A stretch of DNA of 64,000 bases from Lolliginicoccus suaedae (GCF_008312885.1 NZ_VSSO01000001.1:248001-312000); one strand, 5' to 3'; counted from the stretch's first letter, positions 23,700-35,357 are shown. The notes: generated from the sequence alone by a model not told the origin. Program-made: numbers and translations.

Positions 23700-24455
23700 C
23701 TACAGCATCGCGCGGCGTGCCTCCGAGAGCTGGTACACCCGCCGCGTGAGCACCTCGGCGAGGACGAACATCAGCAAGGCCGAGACGAGCACCTCGGGCG
23801 GCGCGACCGCGTCGAACGCCAGCCCCGCCGTCAAGTACATGCCCGCGATGGTGCGGTACGCGACATAGACCGCCGCTCCGGGAAAGCGCAGCGCCATCGC
23901 ACCGAGAAGGCCGCCCAGCCCCACCGCGATGGCCCCCGCGACCACGGGCAGGGGCAACAGTCCGATGATCAAGTCCCGCTCGTCCGGGTCCATCCGCACC
24001 AGGCCAACGATATGGAGCAGCTCCACGGCGAGCACGCAGCCCGAGAGCGTCCACACGCGCACTGCCTGCGCCTGGTAGGAGGGCACCACCAGCGGCACGA
24101 GCTGCTCCCGTGCCCGCACCGCGAGCCGCGTGGCGAGCACGAGCACTGCCACCGAGATCCCGATGCCCATGATGCTGCCGTCGAGCAGATAGGCCAGCAC
24201 GAGGAACAGCCGGATCGCCACATACACGTGCGCGGCCCATAGCTGGTCGAACAGCACGCACAGCAGGGCGCCGAGCCCGAGCGCATAGGTGACGAGCTCG
24301 AGCGGCACCAGCCACTGGGAGGCCCCCGATGGCCAGGCTGCCAACAGCCACACCGCGAGCCCGGCCTCCACGACGAGCAGCAGCACCGCGAGGGCGGTCG
24401 GCCTGCTCCCCGGGGTGCCCGGGGGGATCGGGCTTGAGGTACTGGGCTGGTCCAC
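23700..24455 (-). CDS. Polytopic membrane protein, unknown function
   Basis: About 251 residues with roughly seven hydrophobic helices: ALAVLLLVVEAGLAVWLLAA, VTYALGLGALLCVLFD, LFLVLAYLLDGSIMGIGISV and so on. A Ser/Pro-rich N-terminus precedes them. I chose GTG 24455 because AAGGAG lies 8 nt upstream; ATG 24479 would add eight residues. It is divergent from the penicillin-binding protein gene with 284 bp between. No recognised domain. Confidence 0.68.
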   Translation of the reverse strand: MDQPSTSSPIPPGTPGSRPTALAVLLLVVEAGLAVWLLAAWPSGASQWLVPLELVTYALGLGALLCVLFDQLWAAHVYVAIRLFLVLAYLLDGSIMGIGISVAVLVLATRLAVRAREQLVPLVVPSYQAQAVRVWTLSGCVLAVELLHIVGLVRMDPDERDLIIGLLPLPVVAGAIAVGLGGLLGAMALRFPGAAVYVAYRTIAGMYLTAGLAFDAVAPPEVLVSALLMFVLAEVLTRRVYQLSEARRAML

Positions 24456-24739
24456 GAGGGGATCTCCTTGGGGCATCATGTCCGGGCGGTTCCTGCAGGA
24501 GGCGGGCCCAAGGCTACCAAGGGCGGGCCCGCCGAGCGTCGCTGTGGAACACTATCCGGGCCAGGCCGTGCCCGGATCGCGCGGTGGTACTGCACGGGGC
24601 GACGCGCAGGCGTGTGATCTGGTGCGTACATGTGGTGTGCCTGGTGCGGTCGGCGCTACCCTTGGCGACGAGACAACGTGGGTTGTTACCGGACTATGAG
24701 GCCAGCGGCGCAAAGGCCGGGCTCCGAAGGAATGTGACT

Positions 24740-26872
24740 GTGGGTTCTGAGCACACTGGGTCGTCGCGGTCCGCGGCGGGACGCGGCAAGCCGCGGCGCA
24801 AGCGGTCGCGGCTGCGCACCTTCCTGCTAGCAGCTTTCGTCCTGCTTCTGGTCCTCATCCTCGTCCCTGTCGGCTACTTCGTGTACAGCTATCGCGAGGC
24901 AGAGGTGCCGCGGCCCGAGGCATTGCGCAATGATCAGATCGCCACCATCGTGGCCGCCGACGACTCCACCGTGCTCGCCCGCGTGGCGCCCCCCGAGGGG
25001 AACCGGGTCAACATCGCCCTCGATCAGGTTCCCGAGCACGTCCGTGATGCCGTGCTCGCCGCCGAGGACCGCAGCTTCTACGAGAATCCAGGCTTCTCGG
25101 TGCGCGGCTTCACCCGCGCCGCATGGGACAACCTCACCGGCAAGGAGGACGCCGGGGGAGGCTCGACCATCACCCAGCAGTTCGTCAAGAACACCGTGGT
25201 GGGATCCGACCGCACCTACACCCGCAAGTGGCGCGAGCTGGTGCTCTCGGCCCGCATGGCCACCGAGTGGAGCAAGGACGACGTCCTCACCGCCTACCTC
25301 AATACCATCTACTTCGGGCGCGGGGCCTACGGTGTCGCGACCGCGGCCCAGGCGTACTTCGGCAAGCCGGTCGGCGAGCTCACTCTTGAGGAGGGCGCTT
25401 TGCTCGCCGCGGTCATCAATCGCCCCTCGAGCCTCGATGCGAGCAACGATAGCGAGCAGTTGCGCGAGCGCTGGAACTATGTCCTCGATGGCATGACCGC
25501 GATGAACGTTCTGCGCCCCTCCGAGCGGAGCGCCATGGAGTTCCCGCAGGTGATCCCGTTCGAGCGGGTCCCCGATCCCAATGAAGCGCCCGGCCCCGAG
25601 GGGCTCATCCGTGCTCAGGTGCTCGACGAGCTCGAGCGCGCCGGGGTGGACCAGGAGCTCATCGACACCCGCGGCGTGCGCATCGTCACTACGATCGATC
25701 CCCCCAAGCAGCGGGCAGCCCTCGATTCGGTGGCCAATGTGATGGAGGGGGAGCCAGAGAACCTGCGCACCGCCGTCGTCTCCATCGACCCCCGATCGGG
25801 CGCGGTGCAGGCCTACTACGGCGGTCCCCAGGGCCAGGGCTACGACTACGCCCAGGCGCCGCTCCAGGCCGGGTCGGCGTTCAAGGTGTTCGGCGTCGTG
25901 GCAGCGCTCGACCAGGGCATCCCGCTCTCGGCCCGCTATGACAGCTCACCGGTGACGATCGGCAACCTCCGCATCACCAACGTCGACGGCGCCTCCTGCG
26001 GGGTCTGCAACGTCGCCGAGGCGCTCAAGCGCTCCCTCAACACCAGCTTCTACCGGCTCACCCTCGCCATGGACAATGGCCCGCAGAGCATCGCCGACGC
26101 CGCCCACGCGGCAGGCATCCCCGAGAACATCCCCGGCGTGGAGGGCGTGTCCCTCACCGAGGATGGCGGCGCCCCGCAGACCGGCATCGTCCTCGGCCAG
26201 TACCTCGTGCGCCCCATCGACATGGCCTCGGCCTATGCCACCCTCGCCGCGTCCGGGGTGTACCACGAGCCGTACTTCGTGCAGCGTGTCATCGCCGCAG
26301 ACGGCGAGGTCCTCTACGAGCGGCCCCGGAGCGAGGGCGAGCAGCGCATCGACAAGGCGGTCGCCGAGAACACCACCCAGGCGATGCTGCCCATCGCCTC
26401 CTACTCGCGCGGCAACGGCCTCGCTGGTGGCAGGCCCTCGGCATCGAAGACCGGAACCACCCAGCTCGGCGATACCGGCCTGAACAAGGACGCCTGGATG
26501 GTCGGCTACACGCCCTCGTTGTCCACCGCGGTATGGATGGGCACCAATGACTCGGAGCCCCTGCTCAACCTGTGGGGCGGCAGCATCTACGGCTCCTCGT
26601 TGCCCGCCTCCATCTGGAAGCAAGCGATGGACGGGTCACTGTCGGGCACGGATGTCGAGACCTTCCCGTGGCCCGACCCGATCGGCGGCCAGGCAGGCGT
26701 GCCGGTCTACGTCGAGCCGCGCCCCTCCCAGCCCGCGCCGCAGCAGAGCCGCCCGGCACCGGCGCCCGCGCCCGCCCCGGCACCGATCCCGATCCCGGAG
26801 CTGCCCCCGCTGCCGCAGCTGCGCGAGGTAGAGATCTTCCCGGGCATCCGCATCCCGTTGCCCGTCGGATAG
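24740..26872 (+). CDS. Class A penicillin-binding protein (bifunctional peptidoglycan synthase)
   Basis: About 710 residues: basic N-terminus (RGKPRRKRSRLR), one TM helix (LLAAFVLLLVLILVPVGYF), a GT51 glycosyltransferase domain (AAEDRSFYENPGFSVRGFTR, GGSTITQQFVKN) and a transpeptidase domain with SAFK (nucleophile Ser), SLN and KTGTT boxes. The tail is rich in Pro/Ala (QPAPQQSRPAPAPAPAPAP), as in PonA1. No PASTA domain. It polymerises and cross-links peptidoglycan at the outer membrane face. GTG 24740 lies 9 nt after GAAGG; GTG 24734 is an alternative, and the open frame upstream to 24329 looks non-coding. Confidence 0.92.
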   Translation: MGSEHTGSSRSAAGRGKPRRKRSRLRTFLLAAFVLLLVLILVPVGYFVYSYREAEVPRPEALRNDQIATIVAADDSTVLARVAPPEGNRVNIALDQVPEHVRDAVLAAEDRSFYENPGFSVRGFTRAAWDNLTGKEDAGGGSTITQQFVKNTVVGSDRTYTRKWRELVLSARMATEWSKDDVLTAYLNTIYFGRGAYGVATAAQAYFGKPVGELTLEEGALLAAVINRPSSLDASNDSEQLRERWNYVLDGMTAMNVLRPSERSAMEFPQVIPFERVPDPNEAPGPEGLIRAQVLDELERAGVDQELIDTRGVRIVTTIDPPKQRAALDSVANVMEGEPENLRTAVVSIDPRSGAVQAYYGGPQGQGYDYAQAPLQAGSAFKVFGVVAALDQGIPLSARYDSSPVTIGNLRITNVDGASCGVCNVAEALKRSLNTSFYRLTLAMDNGPQSIADAAHAAGIPENIPGVEGVSLTEDGGAPQTGIVLGQYLVRPIDMASAYATLAASGVYHEPYFVQRVIAADGEVLYERPRSEGEQRIDKAVAENTTQAMLPIASYSRGNGLAGGRPSASKTGTTQLGDTGLNKDAWMVGYTPSLSTAVWMGTNDSEPLLNLWGGSIYGSSLPASIWKQAMDGSLSGTDVETFPWPDPIGGQAGVPVYVEPRPSQPAPQQSRPAPAPAPAPAPIPIPELPPLPQLREVEIFPGIRIPLPVG

Positions 26873-26926
26873 CCACGACCGCCGCGGGATTCGCGGAACC
26901 CGGCCCCGCGCTGCCCGCGACTCCGA

Positions 26927-26932
26927 CACACT
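26927..26932 (+). promoter_or_regulatory. -10 box of leaderless patatin mRNA
   Basis: CACACT ends 7 nt before ATG 26940 and is identical to the -10 box of the SDR-cobLMK operon at 3981-3986. Confidence 0.5.
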
Positions 26933-26939
26933 AGTGCTC

Positions 26940-28670
26940 ATGGCAATGCGTGGCATGGTGCAACGATTCAAGGGCAGCGACGATGAGAGCTTCCCGCCGC
27001 CCATTGGGTTCGATCCCGACAGCCTCGACGACATCATCGAGGCGCCCGAGGATGCCAGCCTGCCGAGCAAGAACCCCATCCTCGCCCTGCAGCACATGGA
27101 GACCGCCCTCGCGCGCGCGGATCTCGACCATCCCGAGGTGCTCACCCGCCGCGAGTTCCGGCGCCTGCGCTACCTCATCTCCCTTGCCCGGCTGACCGTG
27201 TTCGAGCCAGGCGCGGCAGGGCCGGGGCGGCGCTGCGGACGGGGCGACGTCGACGTCACCGAGGACACCGAGGAGCTCCGCGGCCGCGTCATCGCGACCC
27301 TGCATGACCCGCTGCGGTCCGAGCCGGACACGATGAAGCGACTCATCGCGGCCAAGCAGATCCTCCCCGACCTCGTGCCGCACGTCGACCGCGCCCGCGA
27401 TGCCCTCATCGAGAGCCACGAGCAGCGGTTCAGCGCCAGCGAGCTCGACGCCGAGGTCGGCTACAAGGCGCTCGTCTGCATCATGGGCGGCGGCGGCGGC
27501 GCGGGCTATGTCTACCTCGGCGGGATGAAGATGCTCGTCGACAACGACCTCGCTCCCGACTACATGATCACCACGTCATTCGGATCCATCGTCGGCAGCG
27601 TCGTCGCCCGGACATTGCCCATCCCGGTCAACGACTACATCGACTGGGCCAAGACCGTCACCTACCGCGGCATCCTCGGGCCCGCCCAGGTCCGTCGCAA
27701 GCATGGCCTGACCGGCTTGTTCTCCCTGAACTTCGACCGCTTCGCCGACGACCTGTTCCGCCGCGAGGACGGCGAGCCCATGCGGCTGCGCGACCTCGAC
27801 ATCCCCTTCGAGACCGTCGTCGCGGGCGTGCGCAAGCAATCATTCGACCGGCTGCCCGCGCGGTTCCGCCGCACCGAGCTCGACGCGCTGCGCACCCGCA
27901 CCCTGCCGCGCTTCCGGCTCGGCATCCGGAACACGGTCGCCGGGCGCATGTGGCAGGCCGCCGCGTTCATCGACAGCCGCGTCGTCAAGCCGATCGTGCT
28001 CGGGGCCGATGAGCTCACCGCCGACCTCAACGTCGCCGATGCCGCGAGCTTCTCCTCCGCCATCCCCGGCGTGCTGCACCACGAGACTTCCGATCCGCGC
28101 ATGGTGCCGCTGCTCGACGAGCTGCTTGCTACCAAGGATGTCGGCGCGCTCATCGACGGCGTCGCCGCGAGCAACGTGCCCATCGAGCTGGCATGGAAGC
28201 GCGTGCGCGACGGCAAGATCGGCACCCGCAACGCCTTCTTCTACGGCTGGGACTGCTTCCACCCGCAATGGAACCCCAAGCACCTCTGGCTCGCCCCCAT
28301 CACCCAATCCATCCAGGTGCAGATGGTGCGCAACGCCCCCTACGCGGACTGCATCGTGCGCTTCCGGCCGACGCTGTCCGCCCTCACCCTCGCCGCGTCC
28401 TCGAGCGCCATCGACCGTTCCATCGGATGGGGCTCCGACGCCGTCGCCGCGACTCTGCCACTGGCCAAGCACATGACCACTCCAGTGTGGTGGACCGGCG
28501 ACGAGCCGCCCGAGCTGATCCGCACTCCCATCACCATCAGCGGTGCCCCGCCGGCGCCCGCGCGACCGATGAGCGTGGTCCTCGAGCACGCCCGGTCCGT
28601 GGTGTCATCCTTGTCGGAGCGGGCACGCCGCAACCGCACCGACATGCTCGCCCCGCCACCCCGCTTCTGA
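26940..28670 (+). CDS. Patatin-like phospholipase
   Basis: A 576-residue protein. The patatin core begins near residue 185 with the glycine-rich oxyanion loop GGGGGAGYVYLGG, followed by the nucleophile elbow ITTSFGSIVG. The canonical GxSxG is changed to TTSFG but Ser is kept. The partner Asp appears in IDGVAASNVP. The 180-residue N-terminal helical region is family-specific. FYGWDCFHPQWNPKHLW near the C-terminus is unusual. Probably a cytosolic lipid acyl hydrolase. An in-frame GTG at 26934 is possible; ATG 26940 fits the -10 box spacing. Confidence 0.84.
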   Translation: MAMRGMVQRFKGSDDESFPPPIGFDPDSLDDIIEAPEDASLPSKNPILALQHMETALARADLDHPEVLTRREFRRLRYLISLARLTVFEPGAAGPGRRCGRGDVDVTEDTEELRGRVIATLHDPLRSEPDTMKRLIAAKQILPDLVPHVDRARDALIESHEQRFSASELDAEVGYKALVCIMGGGGGAGYVYLGGMKMLVDNDLAPDYMITTSFGSIVGSVVARTLPIPVNDYIDWAKTVTYRGILGPAQVRRKHGLTGLFSLNFDRFADDLFRREDGEPMRLRDLDIPFETVVAGVRKQSFDRLPARFRRTELDALRTRTLPRFRLGIRNTVAGRMWQAAAFIDSRVVKPIVLGADELTADLNVADAASFSSAIPGVLHHETSDPRMVPLLDELLATKDVGALIDGVAASNVPIELAWKRVRDGKIGTRNAFFYGWDCFHPQWNPKHLWLAPITQSIQVQMVRNAPYADCIVRFRPTLSALTLAASSSAIDRSIGWGSDAVAATLPLAKHMTTPVWWTGDEPPELIRTPITISGAPPAPARPMSVVLEHARSVVSSLSERARRNRTDMLAPPPRF

Positions 28671-28755
28671 ACGAGCGCGAGCCCGCTGGTGATCAACGCC
28701 ACCCGGCCCCGCCCTGCCCGGCGAAGTACAGTCGATCGGGTAAGAGAGGCAGGAA

Positions 28756-29280
28756 ATGGACTGGTCAGGCATTGCAGCGGTGCTCGGCGTCTTCATCGGA
28801 GGGGCGGCACCCTGGCTCGAGGCAATCATCGTCATCCCCGCCGGGATCGTCGCCGGGATGAACCCCGCGGTGGCGTTCCTCGCGGGCACGAGCGGCAACC
28901 TCATCACCGTGGCGATCGCCGCATGGTTCGGCGAGCGGCTGCGGGCGTGGTGGCGCGCGCGCCGCGACCGCAAGGCCGCCGAGCGTGCGCTCGCGGCGCA
29001 GGAGGCCGGCGGCACGGCCGTGGTCACCGAGCCTGACGAGCACGAGGTAGCGAAGCGCGGCAAGAGGGCGGCCCGCATCGAGTCCATCGTCACGCGCTGG
29101 GGCATGCCCGCCCTCGCAATCCTCGGGCCGCTCGGACTCGGCACCCAGGCATCCGCCATCGTTGCCGTCGGTCTCGGGGTAAGCGCGCGCACCGCCTTCG
29201 CCTGGATCGGCGGTGCCACCATCGCCTGGGGCATCATCGCCGCGATCCTCGCCGCCCAGGGCATGGCGATGCTCGGCTAG
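28756..29280 (+). CDS. Small multidrug export (Sm_multidrug_ex) family membrane protein
   Basis: A 174-residue protein with two N-terminal helices (GVFIGGAAPWLEAIIVIPAG; NPAVAFLAGTSGNLITVAIA). A long charged cytoplasmic loop (WWRARRDRKAAERALAAQE and onward) precedes two C-terminal helices (WGMPALAILGPLGLGTQASA; AFAWIGGATIAWGIIAAILA). The conserved P..E..I..PAG and GPLG motifs fit Pfam Sm_multidrug_ex. Drug export is a family label, not demonstrated. GAGAGGCAGGAA precedes ATG. Confidence 0.75.
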   Translation: MDWSGIAAVLGVFIGGAAPWLEAIIVIPAGIVAGMNPAVAFLAGTSGNLITVAIAAWFGERLRAWWRARRDRKAAERALAAQEAGGTAVVTEPDEHEVAKRGKRAARIESIVTRWGMPALAILGPLGLGTQASAIVAVGLGVSARTAFAWIGGATIAWGIIAAILAAQGMAMLG

Positions 29281-29303
29281 CTCGCGTGTGGCCTGGCTTG
29301 CCA

Positions 29304-29333
29304 GCTGGCTGGTTCGCGGCTGGCTGGTTCGCG
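29304..29333. repeat. 15-bp perfect tandem duplication
   Basis: GCTGGCTGGTTCGCG occurs twice without spacer, 23 bp after the stop of the membrane protein gene. Confidence 0.75.
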
Positions 29334-29398
29334 CGCCCGCTGGTAAGCGCGCTGGGAGCCGCCACCCTTGTGACTCAGCGGCTACGGAAAGCGCACAG

Positions 29399-29422
29399 CG
29401 GCCACCGATATTTCGGTGGCCG
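29399..29422. terminator. Perfect hairpin, possible terminator
   Basis: CGGCCACCGA-TATT-TCGGTGGCCG: 10 bp perfect stem, 4-nt loop, about 120 bp after the stop at 29280. No T-tract follows, as is usual for actinobacterial terminators. Confidence 0.55.
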
Positions 29423-29622
29423 GAATGCACAGGGGTGGCAGCTGCCAGCTATGGATGGCGGATGTGCGCCTACCCGCCCGGTGCACGCCGGTGCTCGGAC
29501 CCGCCTGGCGCCAACCAGCTGCGCCGGGCCATGCGTGGGAATCCAGTAGCGCGAGCACTGTGAAGAGTGACACACTCAATGCAACGGCGGACCAATGCGT
29601 CGCCACGAGAGAGAAGGTTGCC

Positions 29623-29802
29623 ATGGAAGATCAGAGCAGCAAGATCAGCGACGAGCAGCGCAAGCACTTCGCCGAGGCGCTCGCGCACAAGCAGTCCAGC
29701 AACAAGGACCCGCACCGGGGCAGCCCGAAGTCGAGTGGCAAGGCACACGGCCCGCACGCGGCCGAGGGCGGGCGCTCCATGTTCCGCCGCAAGAGCGGAT
29801 AG
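29623..29802 (+). CDS. Small DUF5302-like protein
   Basis: A 59-residue, highly charged, Ser/Lys/His-rich protein: SDEQRKHFAEALAHKQSSN, then HRGSPKSSGKAHGPH and a terminal FRRKSG. The pattern of a short amphipathic helix (FxEALxxK) followed by a disordered basic tail is that of the actinobacterial DUF5302 family. Function unknown. GAGAAGG lies 5 nt before ATG. A strong convergent terminator follows. Confidence 0.72.
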   Translation: MEDQSSKISDEQRKHFAEALAHKQSSNKDPHRGSPKSSGKAHGPHAAEGGRSMFRRKSG

Positions 29803-29835
29803 CCACGAGGCGCGGAGCGACGAGGCACGGAAAGA

Positions 29836-29879
29836 CAGAGCGGCGTGGACCCGAGCAGGGTCCACGCCGCTTCACTGTC
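29836..29879. terminator. Bidirectional terminator between convergent small genes
   Basis: AGCGGCGTGGACCC (29839-29852) pairs perfectly with GGGTCCACGCCGCT (29858-29871) around a 5-nt loop. Flanking GACAG/CTGTC can extend the stem. It lies between the stops at 29802 and 29890. Confidence 0.8.
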
Positions 29880-29889
29880 CTGAAGTCGA

Positions 29890-30063
29890 TCAGGGCAGCA
29901 GGGTGTCGAGCATCCCGGGGTCGAGATCGGTGATGAGCGGCAGGATCGCCTCGAGCAGCTGCGGGCCCCCGACCGCGCCCGCGATGCCGAGCGCGAGGCC
30001 ACCAAGGCCGAGTGCGGTTCCGCCGAGGCTGCCAGCGAGGATCTGGGCGATGAATTCGGGCAT
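29890..30063 (-). CDS. Small hydrophobic protein, 57 residues
   Basis: No signal peptide. A Gly/Leu/Ala-rich stretch GGTALGLGGLALGIAGAVGG follows MPEFIAQILAGSL, then an amphipathic acidic end LLEAILPLITDLDPGMLDTLLP. GGGAG lies 6 nt before ATG and a strong terminator follows, so it looks like a real monocistronic gene. Size, lack of signal and acidic amphipathic helix recall corynebacterial PorA/PorH outer-membrane porins, but identity is not shown. A membrane-active peptide is an alternative. Confidence 0.6.
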   Translation of the reverse strand: MPEFIAQILAGSLGGTALGLGGLALGIAGAVGGPQLLEAILPLITDLDPGMLDTLLP

Positions 30064-30239
30064 GTGTGCTCCCTGGGAGTTCGGGTTCGGGCAAGAGCCG
30101 CAGTTACGGCGAGTGGGCCAATTGAAACACACCTGACGTGGTCGGGCGCACTCGAGGAAGCTACTGTGGGGCGCAGCACCACACGGTTGCGGACGGCCCC
30201 GGGCAGTTCATCGGCCGGGACGGCTGAAGGGAGAGTGTC

Positions 30240-30677
30240 GTGGACCGAAGGCAAGCGATCAAGGCAGGGTGCGTGGCATGCGCGGGCACCGTCGTCGCGG
30301 CATGCGGGGGAGGCAGCACGTCGCCCGCCAGCTCGGGCAACGATCCTGCTCCCGCGACTCCCGGACCTGCCTCGCCGGACGGTCAGCCCATGGACGGCGC
30401 CCTTGCCGATACCGCTGATGTGCCGGTGGGCAGCGCGCTCATCATCACCGAGCTGCAGCTCGTTGTCACCCAGCCAGTGGCCGGGGAGTTCTTCGCCTAC
30501 TCGGCGGTGTGCCCCCACCAGGGATGCCTCGTCCGCGAGGTCCGCGAGGACACGATCGTGTGCCCATGCCACGGCAGCGAGTTCCAGCTCGATGGGAACG
30601 TGCAGCGCGGCCCGGCCCGTCGGGGCCTCAATCCGCTGGCGATCCGCATCGAGGGCACCTCCATCATCCCGGCCTGA
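30240..30677 (+). CDS. Rieske [2Fe-2S] lipoprotein
   Basis: A 145-residue protein. The N-terminus DRRQAIKAGCVACAGTVVAA is twin-arginine-like and leads to the lipobox VVAAC, so it is probably Tat-exported and lipid-anchored. A Pro/Ser/Ala linker is followed by the Rieske domain with both cluster-binding loops, CPHQGC and CPCHGS (2 Cys + 2 His). It should be an extracytoplasmic electron carrier; no oxygenase or cytochrome gene is adjacent. GTG 30240 follows GGGAGAG. It converges on the dehalogenase gene with 17 bp between stops. Confidence 0.9.
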   Translation: MDRRQAIKAGCVACAGTVVAACGGGSTSPASSGNDPAPATPGPASPDGQPMDGALADTADVPVGSALIITELQLVVTQPVAGEFFAYSAVCPHQGCLVREVREDTIVCPCHGSEFQLDGNVQRGPARRGLNPLAIRIEGTSIIPA

Positions 30678-30694
30678 GGGGCGTCCCGCAGCGG

Positions 30695-31585
30695 CTAGCT
30701 CGTCGCGCGAATGAACTCGTCCATGCGGCGCGCGAGCTCGGGACCGTGGTCCTCCTGCAGGAAGTGGCCCGCGTTCAGCCGATCGTGTGGCTGGCCCTGC
30801 GCGCCGGGAACGTGCGCTTGGAGGGCCTTGTCCGCGTGCCCGAGGATGGGGTCCTTGGACCCGAACAGGGTGAGGAACGGCTTGCGCCACTCGCCGAGCT
30901 CGGCCCAGGCCGCCCTGTTCGCCGGGATCGCCACGTCGTGCTCGGTTATCGGCACGAGCCGGGGGAAGGCCCGCGCACCGGCCTTGTGACGGCTTGTGGG
31001 AAATGGCGCGTCGTAGGCGGCGCGCTCCGCCGCGGTCAGCTTGGTGACCGTCCCAATGTCGACGATGCGACCGATCGGGAAGACCGGTGACCATCGCGCG
31101 AACGCGCGCCACGCGCGGAAGGCGGCAGGCGGCGGGCGGTGCGCGGTCGGCAGGAATCCGTTGCCCACGACGATCCGAGCGAATCGGTCTGGCTGCTCAG
31201 CGGCGATCCGCAACCCGATCAGTGAACCCCAGTCCTGGCAGAACACCGTGATATCGCGGAGATCAAGGGCCGCGATCCAGTTGGTCACCCACTCGACATG
31301 CTGGGCGTAGCTGTAGTCGTTGATTGACGCAGGCTTGTCGGAACGCCCGAATCCGACCAGGTCAGGCACTACGACCCGGTGTCCCGAGGCCACCAGGGGC
31401 GGGATCATCTTCCGGTACAGGTAGCCCCACGTGGGCTCCCCGTGCAGCAGCAGTACAGGTGACGCGGTGCGCGGCCCCTCGTCGACGTAGGCCATCCGCA
31501 CATCCCCAAGGTCCACGTACTGGGGGGTGTGCGGGAAACCGGGCAGATTCGCGAATCTGTCCTCCGGAGTTCTCAGGATGCGCAT
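30695..31585 (-). CDS. Haloalkane dehalogenase (alpha/beta hydrolase)
   Basis: A 296-residue alpha/beta hydrolase. [15 protein letters not shown] supplies the oxyanion hole. The nucleophile elbow is CQDWGSLIG, Asp followed by the halide-binding Trp. FGSKDP gives the acid and NAGHFLQED the catalytic His. Asp-Trp instead of Ser at the elbow marks haloalkane dehalogenases. The overall form ([19 protein letters not shown] start) resembles subfamily HLD-I (DhlA/DmbB, Rv2296). It converts alkyl halides to alcohols in vitro; the natural substrate is unknown. No catabolic neighbours. Confidence 0.9.
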   Translation of the reverse strand: MRILRTPEDRFANLPGFPHTPQYVDLGDVRMAYVDEGPRTASPVLLLHGEPTWGYLYRKMIPPLVASGHRVVVPDLVGFGRSDKPASINDYSYAQHVEWVTNWIAALDLRDITVFCQDWGSLIGLRIAAEQPDRFARIVVGNGFLPTAHRPPPAAFRAWRAFARWSPVFPIGRIVDIGTVTKLTAAERAAYDAPFPTSRHKAGARAFPRLVPITEHDVAIPANRAAWAELGEWRKPFLTLFGSKDPILGHADKALQAHVPGAQGQPHDRLNAGHFLQEDHGPELARRMDEFIRATS

Positions 31586-31657
31586 CGGGCTCCTCGGCGG
31601 ACGCGTGCCACAGCACTGGAATGGCAGGGGGCAAGCCTGCTCGTGGATGCCGTGCCA

Positions 31658-31682
31658 CTAGCCAGGCTCCTATCCAGGCTAG
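31658..31682. other. Hairpin in the region upstream of the 65-residue protein gene
   Basis: CTAGCCAGG and CCAGGCTAG form a 9-bp stem with one mismatch around CTCCTAT. The 256-bp gap 31586-31841 has no other structure or gene that I can see. Confidence 0.4.
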
Positions 31683-31841
31683 TACCCGGTGTGCTGCCGG
31701 GTCGCGCAATGACGAGCCGATCATCGCGCCGCGGCCACGATCGGATCCCGCGAGCATCACAGGCCGCGCTTCCCGCCGTGCGGCCCCAGGAGCGATCGAA
31801 TAGGGTATCGGGAGCCCACCGTCCTCACGAAGGAGCTCTCC

Positions 31842-32039
31842 ATGGATGCACTGCCCCCCGAGTTCGCGATGCTCGACATGATGGGCATGATCCTCCCGAT
31901 CTGGCTGGAGCAGTTCTCCCAGCAGCAGGTCGACCTGATCAACAGCCTGCTCGTGCCCTACGGCGCCGAGGCGATGCCGGATGTCGATTTCGGGCTCGAC
32001 TACGACCTCGAGTCCATCCCGAGCGCCAGCATCATCTAG
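31842..32039 (+). CDS. Small acidic protein, 65 residues
   Basis: No signal peptide. MDALPPEFAMLDMMGMILPI, then WLEQFSQQQVDLINSLLVPY and a strongly acidic end DVDFGLDYDLESIPSASII. It forms an amphipathic helix of porin-like character. GGAGCTCTCC before ATG and very good codon bias support expression. Like the 57-residue gene at 29890 it is monocistronic, small and acidic. Function unknown. Confidence 0.65.
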   Translation: MDALPPEFAMLDMMGMILPIWLEQFSQQQVDLINSLLVPYGAEAMPDVDFGLDYDLESIPSASII

Positions 32040-32096
32040 CGGTCGATGGCGCAGCCATCGATCACCCACGCACGCTGACCCTGGGAGGGGACCGGG

Positions 32097-32315
32097 TTGA
32101 ATGATGTGACCATTCGCGATGAGGTGATCCGGCTCGGGCAGTTCCTCAAGCTCGCCAGCCTCATCGATTCGGGCGCGGACGCGAAGTCCGTGATCGCCGA
32201 CGGCCTCGTGCACGTCAATGGCGAGGTCGAGACCCGGCGGGGCCGCCAGCTCCGCGACGGCGACGTCGTCTCCTTCCAGGGCGCGAAGGCGCGCGTGCTC
32301 ACGGGGAAGCCCTGA
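32097..32315 (+). CDS. S4-domain RNA-binding protein (YaaA/YbcJ-like)
   Basis: A 72-residue single S4 domain: IRLGQFLKLASLIDSGADAK, then DGLVHVNGEVETRRGRQLRDG. The helix-turn with conserved Gly-Asp-x-Val is the RNA-binding surface, and free-standing S4 proteins associate with rRNA. The start appears to be TTG 32097, eight nt after GGGAGGGG; GTG 32106 would be too far from it. ppc starts 72 bp later. Confidence 0.85.
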   Translation: MNDVTIRDEVIRLGQFLKLASLIDSGADAKSVIADGLVHVNGEVETRRGRQLRDGDVVSFQGAKARVLTGKP

Positions 32316-32375
32316 GGGGCGCGCGGGCCCGCGCCGGAACACGCTGAGAAGCAAGCACATCCGCAGCGAGGCAGC

Positions 32376-32381
32376 GATACT
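32376..32381 (+). promoter_or_regulatory. -10 box of ppc
   Basis: GATACT ends 6 nt before ATG 32388. The intervening GGGGGA is too close to the start to be an ordinary ribosome binding site, so the mRNA is probably leaderless. Confidence 0.45.
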
Positions 32382-32387
32382 GGGGGA

Positions 32388-35183
<2,796 letters not shown>

Positions 35184-35189
35184 GGGGCA

Positions 35190-35229
35190 TGGCTTCGGCG
35201 CCGCGAGTCCAGGCCAGGCCTCGAAGCCG
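35190..35229. terminator. Hairpin downstream of ppc
   Basis: GGCTTCG (35191-35197) and CGAAGCC (35222-35228) can pair, with further GC pairing possible inside the 24-nt interval. Position suggests the ppc terminator. Confidence 0.45.
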
Positions 35230-35357
35230 CGATTCACGCAAGGCGGATAAGTCGGGCGTGTCCAGAATATTCACTGGTCAGGACCACGTCGATGGGCCTA
35301 CTGTTCTCCAGGTCCGGCCAGGCCCACCAGCCTGGCGGAACGAGCGAGAGGAATGGC

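Larger units (their letters stand above)
29281..29622. other. 342-bp intergenic region with repeats and hairpins
   Basis: It contains a 15-bp tandem duplication (29304-29333), a perfect 10-bp-stem hairpin (29399-29422) and a palindrome TGGCAGCTGCCA (29436-29447). Open frames crossing it lack actinobacterial codon bias. The promoter of the small gene at 29623 should lie in the last 100 bp, where GAGAAGG is its ribosome binding site. Confidence 0.6.

Noticed and set aside
24329-24739. N-terminal extension of the penicillin-binding protein
   Set aside because: The extension is Arg/Pro-rich without domain character and lies before a good GTG start with GAAGG; it also crosses the start region of the divergent membrane protein gene.
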